From assembly GCF_001899645.1 (NCBI RefSeq), contig NZ_MKVV01000046.1:62001-126000 (forward strand): DNA of 64,000 bases, in the 5' to 3' direction. The translations under genes and the position numbers were made by a program. The stretch is from Pseudonocardia sp. 73-21. GTDB taxonomy: Bacteria; Actinomycetota; Actinomycetes; Mycobacteriales; Pseudonocardiaceae. This document shows, in pieces, positions 26,628 to 35,218 of this stretch; within the stretch, counting starts at the first letter, position 1; the number at the start of each line of letters is the position of its first letter. Under the pieces are notes generated by a model. That model made no database searches. It was not told where the DNA came from and saw only the letters and a list, made by a program, of their open reading frames with translations.

Positions 26628-28430
26628 GTGATCCGCCGTCTGCTCGCCCTGCTCGCCTCGCTCGTGCTCGTCGCGGGGCTCGCCGGGTGCGGGCTGTTCG
26701 GCTCCAGCGGGCCCGAGGCCGCGGCGGCCGATTTCGTCACCGCGTGGTCGGCGGGCGACATCACCGCCGCGGCGGCGGCCACCGACGACTCCCGGGCGGC
26801 CGCGCAGGTGCTCGGCTCCGTCCGCGATTCGGTGAAGCCCGTGTCGCTGAAGGCGGAGGTCACGCAGGTCCGGGAGGCCACCGACCGGGCGGCGGCCTCG
26901 ATGACGGTCACGTGGGATCTCGGGCAGAACCGCACCTGGAGCTACCAGGGCGAGCTCGACCTGCTCAAGGCCCCCGACGCCGAGCAGGGATGGCTGGTGC
27001 ACTGGGCGCCCACCGTCGTGCATCCGCAGCTCGCCACGCGGCAGTCGCTGGCGCTGCAGACGGAGTCGCCCCCACCCGCGCCCGTCGTCGACCGCAACGG
27101 GGTGCCGCTGCTCGCCGCCACCCTGGTCGTCAACGTGCTGCTCGACCGCAAGGCCGCCGGCAACCTCCCCGCCGTGGCCGGCAGCCTCGCCAAGGCGCTG
27201 GGGCCGATCGAGCCGCTGATCACCGTCGCCTCCATCACCGACGGCGCCGCGCGCACCCCCGACGGGCAGGCCTACAGCGTCGCGGTGCTGCGCGACACCG
27301 ACTACCAGCAGGTCAAGCAGGCCATCTACGACCTGCCCGGGGTCCGGTTCGCCACGTCGCAACGGCTGCTGGCCCCCGACGCGGGGTTCGCCCGCCAGGT
27401 GCTGCCGGGCGTCCGCACCGAGATGCAGACCCAGATCAACGGCGTCGACGGCTGGTCGGTGCGCACCGTCGACAGCGCGGGTGCCACCGTCGCCACCCTC
27501 ACGGAGAAGGCGCCGGTGTCCGGCAGCACCGTCACGCTCGGGATGGACCGCGCCGTGCAGACCGCCGCGGAGGACGCGGTCGAGCCGCTGCAGCAGCAGA
27601 CCGTGATCGTCGCGATCGCGCCGTCCACCGGCGACGTGCTCGCGGTGGCCCAGAACGGTGCCGCCGACGCGACGGGGGCGCTCGCGCTCACCGGCCGCTA
27701 CCCGCCGGGCTCCACGTTCAAGATGGCCACGGCGTCGGCCGCCCTCACCGGCCTGAAGCTCACCGCCGACTCGCCCGTCGCCTGCCCCGGCCAGACGGTG
27801 ATCGGTGGCCGCCCCGTGCCCAACGAGAACAAGTTCGACCTCGGCACCGTGCCGTTGCGCACCGCGTTCGCGCAGTCGTGCAACACCACGTTCGCCACGC
27901 TGGGCTCCCAGCTCGGCCCCGACGCGCTGCCCACCGCCGCGCTGCAGCTCGGGCTCGGCGCCGACTACACCGTGCCCGGCATCACCACCGTCACCGGTTC
28001 GGTGCCCTCGTCCACCGACCTGGTGCAGCGCGCCGAGAACGGGTTCGGCCAGGGCCAGGTGCTCGCCAGCCCGCTCGGGATGGCGCTGATGGCCGCCACG
28101 GTGGCCAAGGGTGCCCCGGTGGTGCCCGAGCTGATCCGGGGCCGCCCGACGCAGGTGGTCAGGCCCGCCACCGCGCCCGACCCGGCCGTGCTCGCCCAGC
28201 TGAGGCCCATGATGCGGGCGGTCGTCACCGAGGGCACGGCGCGGGCGGTGGCCGGGCGGGGCGAGGTCTACGGCAAGACCGGCACGGCCGAGTACACGAA
28301 CGACGGACGGGCGCACGGTTGGTTCGTCGGGTACCGGGGGGATCTGGCGTTCGCCGTGCTGATCGTGGACGGCGGCTCGTCCGGGCCCGCGGTCGTCGTG
28401 GCCGACCGGTTCCTGGCCGCGCTGAAGTAG
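26628..28430 (+). CDS. Penicillin-binding lipoprotein (transpeptidase)
   Basis: A 600-aa class B penicillin-binding protein. The N-terminus is a lipoprotein signal with lipobox LAGC near residue 20. A MecA-like N-terminal domain (EAAAADFVTAWSAGDITAAA) precedes a short dimerisation part and the transpeptidase domain with the SxxK motif STFK in YPPGSTFKMATAS, SxN in QSCNTTFATLG and KTG in VYGKTGTAEYTN. It cross-links peptidoglycan outside the membrane. The mycobacterial orthologue lies in the same rip-ispG-GNAT-PBP order. GTG 26628 begins the signal peptide; longer frames overlap the GNAT gene. Confidence 0.92.
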   Translation: MIRRLLALLASLVLVAGLAGCGLFGSSGPEAAAADFVTAWSAGDITAAAAATDDSRAAAQVLGSVRDSVKPVSLKAEVTQVREATDRAAASMTVTWDLGQNRTWSYQGELDLLKAPDAEQGWLVHWAPTVVHPQLATRQSLALQTESPPPAPVVDRNGVPLLAATLVVNVLLDRKAAGNLPAVAGSLAKALGPIEPLITVASITDGAARTPDGQAYSVAVLRDTDYQQVKQAIYDLPGVRFATSQRLLAPDAGFARQVLPGVRTEMQTQINGVDGWSVRTVDSAGATVATLTEKAPVSGSTVTLGMDRAVQTAAEDAVEPLQQQTVIVAIAPSTGDVLAVAQNGAADATGALALTGRYPPGSTFKMATASAALTGLKLTADSPVACPGQTVIGGRPVPNENKFDLGTVPLRTAFAQSCNTTFATLGSQLGPDALPTAALQLGLGADYTVPGITTVTGSVPSSTDLVQRAENGFGQGQVLASPLGMALMAATVAKGAPVVPELIRGRPTQVVRPATAPDPAVLAQLRPMMRAVVTEGTARAVAGRGEVYGKTGTAEYTNDGRAHGWFVGYRGDLAFAVLIVDGGSSGPAVVVADRFLAALK

Positions 28431-28433
28431 GCC

Positions 28434-28439
28434 TACCCT
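28434..28439 (+). promoter_or_regulatory. -10 box of a leaderless promoter
   Basis: TACCCT directly after the PBP stop ends 7 nt before the ATG at 28447. There is no ribosome binding site. Confidence 0.45.
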
Positions 28440-28446
28440 GAACCGC

Positions 28447-28824
28447 ATGTCTCCCAGCCGGATCCCTGCGCTCGCGTTCGTGGCCGACCTCGTCGCGGTC
28501 GTCGTGTTCGCCGCCATCGGGCGGGCGAGCCACGCCGAGTCCGACGGGCTGCTCGGGTTGGCGGCCACGGCCGCACCGTTCGCGGCGGGGCTGCTGGTGG
28601 CCTGGGCCACCCCGTGGCTGCGGGTGCGCCCGGCGGGCCTGCGCGCCGGCGGTGTGGCCCTGGCGGGCACGGTGGTGGTCGGCCTCGCGTTGCGTGCGGT
28701 GTTCCTCGGCCGGTTGCCGCTGAGCTTCGCGATCGTCGCCACCGTCTCGCTGGCGGTGCTGCTGCTCGGCTGGCGCGGCGTGGCGATGCTCGTCTCGCGC
28801 CGGGTGGCCCAGCGCGTCCGTTAG
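28447..28824 (+). CDS. DUF3054 membrane protein
   Basis: A 125-aa protein with four membrane helices. The motif DLVAVVVFAAIGRASHAES at the N-terminus and the later WATPWLRVRPAGL identify the DUF3054 family. No enzymatic residues are known. A -10 box 7 nt before the ATG suggests leaderless expression. The last 4 nt overlap the 3' end of the convergent gene at 28821. Confidence 0.8.
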   Translation: MSPSRIPALAFVADLVAVVVFAAIGRASHAESDGLLGLAATAAPFAAGLLVAWATPWLRVRPAGLRAGGVALAGTVVVGLALRAVFLGRLPLSFAIVATVSLAVLLLGWRGVAMLVSRRVAQRVR

Positions 28825-29093
28825 GCGCGGTTGGCCCTGCGGATCGCCACCCACAGACCCACGGCCGCACCGATGACGCCCACCGCCGCGCCGGCCACCG
28901 GGGCCAGCGGCTGGCCCAGCACCGCGCCCGCCACCAGCGCGAGCACCAGCGTCGGGACCATCACGAGCAGGAACGGCAGGAGCAGCCCGGGGGCCTTCTG
29001 CACGGCGGTGACGACGCGCGGGATGACCTGGGTGGCCTGGTCGTCGGAGTACGGCGCGACCCGCGGTGATAGCGCATTCGGCGCAATGACCAT
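28821..29093 (-). CDS. Small membrane protein, unknown function
   Basis: A 90-aa protein with two hydrophobic segments (LLLPFLLVMVPTLVLALVAG and VAGAAVGVIGAAVGLWVAI) and a basic end RRANRA. The N-terminal part (SDDQATQVIPRVVTAVQKAP) looks soluble. I do not recognise the family. It is convergent with the DUF3054 gene, overlapping by 4 nt, and divergent from map. Confidence 0.6.
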   Translation of the reverse strand: MVIAPNALSPRVAPYSDDQATQVIPRVVTAVQKAPGLLLPFLLVMVPTLVLALVAGAVLGQPLAPVAGAAVGVIGAAVGLWVAIRRANRA

Positions 29094-29154
29094 GGGCCAA
29101 GCGTAGCGACCGTCACAGCGATGCCTGTCCGCGGCCGGGGGCCGGAGTCCGACC

Positions 29155-29160
29155 TACACT
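29155..29160 (+). promoter_or_regulatory. -10 box of leaderless map promoter
   Basis: TACACT ends 6 nt before the ATG at 29167, with no ribosome binding site upstream of the ATG. Confidence 0.5.
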
Positions 29161-29166
29161 GGTCAG

Positions 29167-30024
29167 ATGTCCGCCCGCACCCTGCTGACGCCCGGAACCG
29201 TCTCGCCGATGCGTCCCGTCCCCGCGCACATCCCGCGCCCGGAGTACGTCGGCAAGAAGAGCCCGTCGCGCAGCACCGACCCGTGGGTGCAGGAGCCAGA
29301 GGTCATCGAGGCCATGCGCGTGGCCAGCGTCATCGCGGCGCGCGCCCTGCAGGCCGGCGGTGAGACCGTGGCGCCGGGCGTCACCACCGACGAGGTCGAC
29401 CGCGTGGTCCACGAGTACCTCGTCGACCACGACGCGTACCCGTCCACGCTCGGCTACAAGGCCTTCCCCAAGTCGTGCTGCACGAGCCTCAACGAGGTGA
29501 TCTGCCACGGCATCCCGGACTCCACCGTCATCCAGGACGGCGACATCGTCAACATCGACGTCACCGCGTTCATCGGCGGCGTCCACGGCGACACCAACGC
29601 CACCTTCCTCGCCGGCGACGTCGCCGAGGAGGACCGGCTGCTCGTCGAGCGCACCCGCGAGGCCACGCTGCGCGCGATCAAGGCCGTGCGGCCCGGGCGC
29701 GAGCTCAACGTGGTGGGCCGGGTGATCGAGTCCTACGCCAAGCGCTTCGGCTACGGCGTGGTCCGCGACTTCACCGGCCACGGCATCGGCCGCAGCTTCC
29801 ACAGCGGCCTGGTGGTGCTGCACTACGACGAGCCGCAGGTGCACACCGTGCTCGAGGAGGGCATGACGTTCACCATCGAGCCGATGATCACCCTCGGCGG
29901 CATCGACTACGACATCTGGGACGACGACTGGACCGTGGTCACGAAGGACCGCTCCCGCACCGCCCAGTTCGAGCACACCATCCTCGTCACGGCCGACGGC
30001 GCGGAGATCCTCACCCTTCCGTAG
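29167..30024 (+). CDS. map: Methionine aminopeptidase, type I
   Basis: Removes the N-terminal Met from new proteins. The 285-aa protein has an N-terminal linker with [12 protein letters not shown], characteristic of the actinobacterial MapB form. Metal ligands are seen as Asp in [11 protein letters not shown] and [10 protein letters not shown], His in [12 protein letters not shown], Glu in FTIEPMIT and Glu in QFEHTILVT; the catalytic His is in VICHGIPDS. Leaderless start as noted at 29155. It is a stand-alone gene. Confidence 0.95.
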   Translation: MSARTLLTPGTVSPMRPVPAHIPRPEYVGKKSPSRSTDPWVQEPEVIEAMRVASVIAARALQAGGETVAPGVTTDEVDRVVHEYLVDHDAYPSTLGYKAFPKSCCTSLNEVICHGIPDSTVIQDGDIVNIDVTAFIGGVHGDTNATFLAGDVAEEDRLLVERTREATLRAIKAVRPGRELNVVGRVIESYAKRFGYGVVRDFTGHGIGRSFHSGLVVLHYDEPQVHTVLEEGMTFTIEPMITLGGIDYDIWDDDWTVVTKDRSRTAQFEHTILVTADGAEILTLP

Positions 30025-30122
30025 GGGGCCGGGCGGCCACGGCACAACCATCACCTACGCCACCCCCGCGTCATGACGCCCGTGCGGACGCCACGACGCT
30101 GGTGCGGGTGGCTCGGCCGACG

Positions 30123-30128
30123 TAGCGT
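30123..30128 (+). promoter_or_regulatory. -10 box of a leaderless promoter
   Basis: TAGCGT ends 7 nt before the ATG at 30136. An upstream in-frame ATG (30073) would remove this arrangement and has no homology. Confidence 0.4.
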
Positions 30129-30135
30129 CGGGAGC

Positions 30136-30717
30136 ATGGCACACGTCTACGAGTGCATCGACGCGACGATGGCGGCCTGGATCGAGGCGCAGCCGCTGTT
30201 CTTCGTCTCCACGGCGCCGCTGTCCGCCGACGGGCTGGTCAACGTCTCCCCGAAGGGCACCGGCGGCACGTTCCGGGTGCTCGACGGGCACACGTTCGCC
30301 TACCTCGACCTCACCGGCAGCGGGGTGGAGACCATCGCCCACCTGCGCGAGAACGGGCGGATCTGCGTGATGTTCTGCGCGTTCGACGGGGGGCCGAAGA
30401 TCGTGCGGCTGCACGGCACGGGCCGGGTGACGTTCGCCGCCGACCCGGGCTTCGACGAGGCCGTCGCGCCGTTCGGGGAGGCCGCGGTGAGCCGGCGGCC
30501 GCAGTCCCGCGCCGTCATCACCGTCGACGTCACGCGCGTCTCGGACGCCTGCGGCTACAGCGTGCCGAGGATGGAGCTGGTGGAGGAGCGCGGGATCCTC
30601 GACGCCTGGGCGGAGACCCGCGGGCCGGAGAAGATCGCCACCTACCACGCCACCCGTAACGCGACGAGCCTCGACGGCCTGCCGGGGCTGCCCGTGGGCG
30701 CCCCGGCAGGGTCGTAG
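30136..30717 (+). CDS. Pyridoxamine 5'-phosphate oxidase-family protein
   Basis: A 193-aa split-barrel flavin-binding-type protein. It opens MAHVYECIDATMAAWIEAQP and contains FFVSTAPLSADGLVNVSPKG, then LDLTGSGVETIAHLRENGRI and MFCAFDGGPKIVRLHGTGRV, which match the PNPOx-like family annotated in many actinobacteria. It lacks the C-terminal PNPOx dimerisation segment, so true PNP oxidase activity is unlikely; FMN or F420 binding is possible. It is convergent with the SRPBCC gene that ends the lipid operon. Confidence 0.8.
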   Translation: MAHVYECIDATMAAWIEAQPLFFVSTAPLSADGLVNVSPKGTGGTFRVLDGHTFAYLDLTGSGVETIAHLRENGRICVMFCAFDGGPKIVRLHGTGRVTFAADPGFDEAVAPFGEAAVSRRPQSRAVITVDVTRVSDACGYSVPRMELVEERGILDAWAETRGPEKIATYHATRNATSLDGLPGLPVGAPAGS

Positions 30718-30718
30718 C

Positions 30719-31171
30719 TCATGCCGTCCCGAAGATCTCCTGCAGCTTGCGCAGGGTGTCGCGGATCGACTTCGCGTTCTGCTGCGGCATCTTCATCAGC
30801 GCGATGCCCCAGCGCACGGGGGAGCGCGCGTAGTCGAACGTCTCCGTGATGCGCGTGCCGGTGCCGACGGGTTCCAGCTCGTAGCGCCACCGCGCCTTGG
30901 CGGGGTGGCACCACGCGATGAGCCGGTCCTGCTCGAACTCGACCACCTCGTTGGTGACCCGGTAGCCGAGCTTGATCTTCATCTGCATGCCGAACGTGGA
31001 GCCGAGCACGAGCCTGTCGGGACCGGACACGGCCGCCTGGACCGTTCCGGAGCCGTCGAACTCGTGGTGGCGGTGCGGGTTGGCGAGCAGCGCGAACACC
31101 TCGGCGGGTGGCGCGGCGACGACGACCGACGCGCTGACCCTCCGGTCGGCGATCGTGGCCTGCGGCGTCAT
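30719..31171 (-). CDS. SRPBCC (START-like) family protein
   Basis: A 150-aa protein of the polyketide cyclase/dehydrase type. Seen are RVSASVVVAAPPAEVFALLA (strand 1 and first helix), the central LIAWCHPAKARWRYELEP and the long C-terminal helix IRDTLRKLQEIFG. The fold forms a hydrophobic pocket for lipids or similar ligands; no catalytic residues can be assigned. The ATG overlaps the peroxiredoxin stop by 4 nt, so it is the last gene of the minus-strand lipid operon. Ligand binding to an acyl product is inference. Confidence 0.8.
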   Translation of the reverse strand: MTPQATIADRRVSASVVVAAPPAEVFALLANPHRHHEFDGSGTVQAAVSGPDRLVLGSTFGMQMKIKLGYRVTNEVVEFEQDRLIAWCHPAKARWRYELEPVGTGTRITETFDYARSPVRWGIALMKMPQQNAKSIRDTLRKLQEIFGTA

Positions 31172-31635
31172 GCAGAGGCCTTGTGCTTCTTCAGGATCTC
31201 CAGCGCCTCGTCGGCGTGGATGTCGAACTTGGTCTCGCTGGCGACGGTGTCGATGATGCGGCGGTCCTGCCCGATCACGAACGTCATGCGCTTGGTCTGC
31301 AGACCGCCGGGCAGCCAGGACCGCTTGGCGCCGAGCTCCTTGGCCACCTTCTTGCCCTCGTCGGACAGCAGCGGGTAGCCCAGCGAGTGGGTGGACGCGA
31401 ACTGGCTCTGCGCGGTGACGTTGTCGCCGCTGATGCCCACCGGCTGCGCGCCGACGGCCGCGAACTCGGCGGCCATGTCGCGGAAGTGGCAGGCCTCCTG
31501 GGTGCAGCCGCCGCTGGAGGCGATCGGGTAGAAGAACAGGACCACGGGGCCGTTCTCGAGCAGGGTGCTGAGCTTGCGGGGCGTGCCCGTCTCGTCCTTG
31601 AGCTCGAAGTCGCTGACCTGGTCGCCTGCGTTCAC
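31168..31635 (-). CDS. bcp: Peroxiredoxin, Bcp/PrxQ type
   Basis: A 155-aa thiol peroxidase. The peroxidatic Cys lies in SSGGCTQEACHFRDM and the resolving Cys five residues later (C-x4-C), the PrxQ pattern, though SSGG replaces the usual TPG. VVLFFYPIA and VIGQDRRIIDTV are typical. It reduces hydrogen and alkyl (lipid) hydroperoxides. The GTG start overlaps the DUF1295 stop and the stop overlaps the SRPBCC ATG. Its place in an operon for unsaturated or modified acyl chains suggests protection against lipid peroxides. Confidence 0.92.
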   Translation of the reverse strand: MNAGDQVSDFELKDETGTPRKLSTLLENGPVVLFFYPIASSGGCTQEACHFRDMAAEFAAVGAQPVGISGDNVTAQSQFASTHSLGYPLLSDEGKKVAKELGAKRSWLPGGLQTKRMTFVIGQDRRIIDTVASETKFDIHADEALEILKKHKASA

Positions 31636-32474
31636 GATGATCCTTCCGGGGAGTTGGTGATTTTCTTGGGCGGCAGCGGGATGAACCCGCTCGTCCGCTT
31701 CACGTACTCGACGTAGCCGGGCCGGCGCTTGCCGATCGAGGACTCCAGCAGCTTCGCGCCGGTACCCTTGGCCAGCAGCCACGTCATGAGGGCGACGCCG
31801 ACGAGCCCGATGAGGCCGGCCCAGTGGTGCAGGGCCAGCAGGCCCAGACCCCACCACACGGCGGCGTCACCGAAGTAGTTGGGGTGGCGCGTGTAGCGCC
31901 ACAGACCCTTGTCCATGACCTGGCCCTTGCTGGCCGGGTCGGCCTTGAACGCGGCGAGTTGCGCGTCGCCGACGGTCTCGAAGAAGAAGCCGGTGCCCCA
32001 CGACAGCACGCCCAGCACCGTGAGGACGACCATGAGCACGCTGTCCGAGTAGCCGTACATGCCCAGCTGCACCGGCAGCGAGACGATCCACATGATCACG
32101 ACCTGGGGGACGTAGACCTTGCGGACCATGTGCGCCACCGGGTTGCCCGGCGCGCGCTTCATGATCGCGACGTAGCGCGGGTCCTCGTCGGTACCCCGGT
32201 TGCGGCGCTCGATGTGCCACGCCAGGCGGAAGCCCCACACGCACGTCAGCACGGTGATCAGGACCTGGCGCCACAGGTCGCCCTCGCCGAGGGAGAGCAG
32301 CAGCGACGCGATGGCGACGACGCCGAAGCCGGCACCCCACACCACGTCGATGCCGTCGTGGCGACCGCCGCGGACCTGAACCGCGACGAACAGGGCCACG
32401 GCGAACGTGAGCACGACGACGACGGCCGTCACCCACAGGTTGGTCAGGGCAGCACCCCAGGGGTAGTGGCTCAT
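31632..32474 (-). CDS. DUF1295 integral membrane protein (steroid reductase-like)
   Basis: A 280-aa protein with about seven hydrophobic segments. The C-terminal signature GLWRYTRHPNYFGDAAVWWG is shared by DUF1295, steroid 5-alpha-reductases and isoprenylcysteine methyltransferases, and binds NAD(P)H or SAM in the relatives. It starts 4 nt after the preceding cyclopropane-synthase-like gene and overlaps the peroxiredoxin by 4 nt. In this operon a reductase acting on modified acyl chains is plausible but not proved. Confidence 0.85.
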   Translation of the reverse strand: MSHYPWGAALTNLWVTAVVVVLTFAVALFVAVQVRGGRHDGIDVVWGAGFGVVAIASLLLSLGEGDLWRQVLITVLTCVWGFRLAWHIERRNRGTDEDPRYVAIMKRAPGNPVAHMVRKVYVPQVVIMWIVSLPVQLGMYGYSDSVLMVVLTVLGVLSWGTGFFFETVGDAQLAAFKADPASKGQVMDKGLWRYTRHPNYFGDAAVWWGLGLLALHHWAGLIGLVGVALMTWLLAKGTGAKLLESSIGKRRPGYVEYVKRTSGFIPLPPKKITNSPEGSS

Positions 32475-32478
32475 GGCT

Positions 32479-33858
32479 TCATCGTGTCGGACGGGCCAGC
32501 ATCTCGCGTGCCGGTCCGTTCGCCGACGAGCCGTTCGTTGCCTGCTCGTGATCGAGTTCGGGGTCGCGGCCCAACGTGGACGTGCGGCCGCGCGGCAGGC
32601 CGGAGCGGCCGTCGGCGTCGGGGCGCACCATCAGCATCTGGTGCACGCCCATCCGGTTCTCCTCGAACGCGAGTGCGGCGCCTGCGAGGTAGAGCAGCCA
32701 CACGCGGAACTGCTCCTCGCCGATGAGCCGGATCGCCTCGGCCTTGTTGTCCTGCAACGTGTCCAGCCACGGCCGGACCGTCCACACGTAGTGCTCGCGC
32801 AGCGAGTGGACGTCGACGACCTCCAGGCCCGAGGCCTCCAGGAAGTTGAGCGTCTCACCGAGCGGGCGCATGTACATGTCCGGCGCGACGTAGCTCTCCA
32901 TGAACGCGCCGCCGCCGGGGGCGGTGTTGCCACCGGACGCGCCGCGCGACATCTGCTGCAGCAGCAGGCGGCCGTTCGGCAGGAGCAGCTTGTGCAGCTG
33001 GGCGGCGTAGACCGGGTAGTTGTCCTGCCCGACGTGCTCGCCCATCTCGATGCTGGAGATCGCGTCGAAGGGCTGGTCCGGGATCTCCCGGTAGTCCTGC
33101 AGCCGGATCTCGATCTTGTCCTTCAGGCCCAGCGCCTCGACGCGGGCCATGCCGAACGCGCGCTGCTCTGCCGAGAGCGTGACGCCGACGGCCGTGACGC
33201 CGTAGTTCTTCGCGGCGTGGATGAGCAGCGACGCCCACCCGCAGCCGACGTCGAGCAGGCGCATGCCGGGCTTGAGGTCGAGCTTGCGGCAGATCAGGTC
33301 GAGCTTGTCGGTCTGGGCCTGCTGCAGGCCGTAGGTCGCGCTCGTCTCCTGCGTCCAGTACCCGCAGGAGTAGGCCATCTGCGGGTCGAGCAGGAACTCG
33401 TAGAACTCGTTGGAGAGGTCGTAGTGGTGGCTGATCGCGGCCCTGTCGCGGCGGCGGGTGTGCAGCCCGCCGTCGAGGCGCGCCTCGGACGCCGGGGCCT
33501 TCGGCCGCAGGCCCAGGATGCGCAGCTTCGCGGCCACCTTCGTCGCGTCGAGCACGTCGGCGGCCGTGAGCTTCAGCGCGCCGAGGTTCTGCGCCTTCGC
33601 GAGCTTCCAGAACCGCGACAGGCCGTCGGCGATATCGCCCTCGACGTCGAGCTCACCGGCCACGAACGCGCGGGCCAGCCCGAGCTCGCCCGGGTTCCAC
33701 AGCAGGCGCCGCAGTGCGCGGCGGTGCCGGATGATCGCGACGGGCGAGTCCGCCGGACCGGACTCGGAGCCGTCCCACGCGCGGATGCGGATGGGCAGCG
33801 GCGCGCCGATCAGGCGCTCGACCAGCTCGGCGAGCTGGGGGGCGACGGGGCTGGGCAC
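32479..33858 (-). CDS. Cyclopropane-fatty-acyl-phospholipid synthase family protein (copy 1)
   Basis: A 459-aa SAM-dependent methyltransferase acting on phospholipid acyl chains. It shows RDRAAISHHYDLSNEFYEF, SAM motif LLDVGCGWASLLIHAA and VGVTLSAEQ. Where copy 2 has the classic YIFPGG box, this one has SYVAPDMYMRPLGE, then SLREHYVWTVRPW, so it belongs to a different subgroup. GTG 33858 has AAGGAG upstream; a longer open frame reads into palindrome copy C. The C-terminal 45 residues are low complexity. The product (cyclopropane, methyl or methylene branch) cannot be told from sequence. Confidence 0.88.
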   Translation of the reverse strand: MPSPVAPQLAELVERLIGAPLPIRIRAWDGSESGPADSPVAIIRHRRALRRLLWNPGELGLARAFVAGELDVEGDIADGLSRFWKLAKAQNLGALKLTAADVLDATKVAAKLRILGLRPKAPASEARLDGGLHTRRRDRAAISHHYDLSNEFYEFLLDPQMAYSCGYWTQETSATYGLQQAQTDKLDLICRKLDLKPGMRLLDVGCGWASLLIHAAKNYGVTAVGVTLSAEQRAFGMARVEALGLKDKIEIRLQDYREIPDQPFDAISSIEMGEHVGQDNYPVYAAQLHKLLLPNGRLLLQQMSRGASGGNTAPGGGAFMESYVAPDMYMRPLGETLNFLEASGLEVVDVHSLREHYVWTVRPWLDTLQDNKAEAIRLIGEEQFRVWLLYLAGAALAFEENRMGVHQMLMVRPDADGRSGLPRGRTSTLGRDPELDHEQATNGSSANGPAREMLARPTR

Positions 33859-33883
33859 AGGGGCTCCTTCTTCGGCAGGGGTC

Positions 33884-33923
33884 GTGCGCGGATATCGGTG
33901 CCGGGGCACCGGTATCCGCGCAC
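33884..33923. repeat. 40-bp dispersed palindrome, copy C
   Basis: The most perfect copy: GTGCGCGGATATCGGTGCC, GG, then GGCACCGGTATCCGCGCAC. It lies in the 73-bp gap between the two cyclopropane-synthase-like genes, the only copy inside a clear operon, where it could act as a terminator, RNA-processing or stabilising hairpin. Confidence 0.9.
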
Positions 33924-33931
33924 GGGGTGGG

Positions 33932-35218
33932 TCAGCGGCGGGTGAGCGAGAGCTGGTAGACGTCGAGGTAGCCGACGCGGAACCCGGCCTCGCAGTAGGC
34001 GAGGTAGAACTCCCACATGCGGCGGAAGGTCTCGTCGAAGCCCAGGGCCGCGACGTCCTCCCAGCGGCCGTTGAACCGCTTCAGCCAGTGGGCCAGCGTG
34101 CGGGCGTAGTCCGGACCGAGGCTCCGCCGCTCGGCGATGCGCAGGCCGGTGTGGTCGGCCAGGTTCTGCTCGATCGCCTCCACCGACGGGATCACACCGC
34201 CGGGGAAGATGTACTTCGAGATCCAGGTGTAGTCGTTCTGCGAGATCACCATGCGGTCGTGGGGCATGGTGATGGCCTGCAGGCCGACCTTGCCGCCGGG
34301 CTTGAGGAGCCGGTCGAGCGCGGCGAAGAACGTGGGCCAGTAGGCCACGCCCACGGCCTCGATCATCTCGACGCTCACCACGGCGTCGTACTGGCCCTGG
34401 GCCTCGCGGTAGTCGCGCAGCAGCACCTGCACGCGGTCGCTCATACCCGCGGCCTCGATGCGCTCCTCGGCGAGCTTCGCCTGCTCGGCCGAGATCGTCA
34501 GCGTGGTGACGCGGGCGCCGCGCTGCGCGGCCCGCAGGGCCAGGCCGCCCCAGCCGGTGCCGATCTCCAGCACGTGCTTGCCCTCGGTGACGCCGGCCAT
34601 GTCGAGGATGCCGTCGATCTTGCGGTTCTGGGCGTCGACCAGGTCGTCGCTGCCGTCCGCGAACCACGCCGACGAGTAGGACATCGTGTCGTCGAGGAAG
34701 ATGCCGAACAGCTCGTTGGACAGGTCGTAGTGGCGCGAGATGTTCTCCCGCGACCCCTCCACCGTGTTCACCTCCTCCTTCGGCTGACGCGCCTCGGCGA
34801 AACGGCGGCCGATGCGCTGGAACAACGGTGGGATCAGCGTCGAGAGCTTGGCCGCGAAGGGCGTCAGCAGGCCGGCGAGGTTCGTGGTGGTCCAGTCACC
34901 GACCATGTACGACTCGCCGAAGCCGATCTTGGAGTTGCAGCCGAGGCGGTGGAAGAACGCGGCGGGCCGCACGATGCGCATGACGGGGGAGTCGGGGCCG
35001 CCGGCGCCGAGACGCTCGCCGCCGGGGAACACCACCCGCACCGGGAGGTTCTTGACCGCACCGCGGAACAGCGACTCGGCGATGCGCGCGCGCACCGCGG
35101 AGTGCGGCGGCGTGGCCAGACCCGGCCAGACCCCCTCGTTGGGGCGCGGGACGAAGTGGTTGTTCGATCGCTTGACGACCGCAGGAGCGGGCGCCTTCTC
35201 CATGGGTTCGGTACTCAC
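33932..35218 (-). CDS. Cyclopropane-fatty-acyl-phospholipid synthase family protein (copy 2)
   Basis: A 428-aa CFA-type methyltransferase: RENISRHYDLSNELFGIFLD, SAM motif HVLEIGTGWGGLALRAAQRG, TLTISAEQ, EMIEAVG and the classic WISKYIFPGGVIPS box, then an HYARTL-like DYARTLAHW. It is the canonical member of the pair and likely methylates cis double bonds to cyclopropanes or branched acids. The GTG at 35218 overlaps the DUF1365 stop (GTGA). About 90 N-terminal residues form the lipid-binding domain typical of CFA synthases. Confidence 0.92.
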   Translation of the reverse strand: MSTEPMEKAPAPAVVKRSNNHFVPRPNEGVWPGLATPPHSAVRARIAESLFRGAVKNLPVRVVFPGGERLGAGGPDSPVMRIVRPAAFFHRLGCNSKIGFGESYMVGDWTTTNLAGLLTPFAAKLSTLIPPLFQRIGRRFAEARQPKEEVNTVEGSRENISRHYDLSNELFGIFLDDTMSYSSAWFADGSDDLVDAQNRKIDGILDMAGVTEGKHVLEIGTGWGGLALRAAQRGARVTTLTISAEQAKLAEERIEAAGMSDRVQVLLRDYREAQGQYDAVVSVEMIEAVGVAYWPTFFAALDRLLKPGGKVGLQAITMPHDRMVISQNDYTWISKYIFPGGVIPSVEAIEQNLADHTGLRIAERRSLGPDYARTLAHWLKRFNGRWEDVAALGFDETFRRMWEFYLAYCEAGFRVGYLDVYQLSLTRR

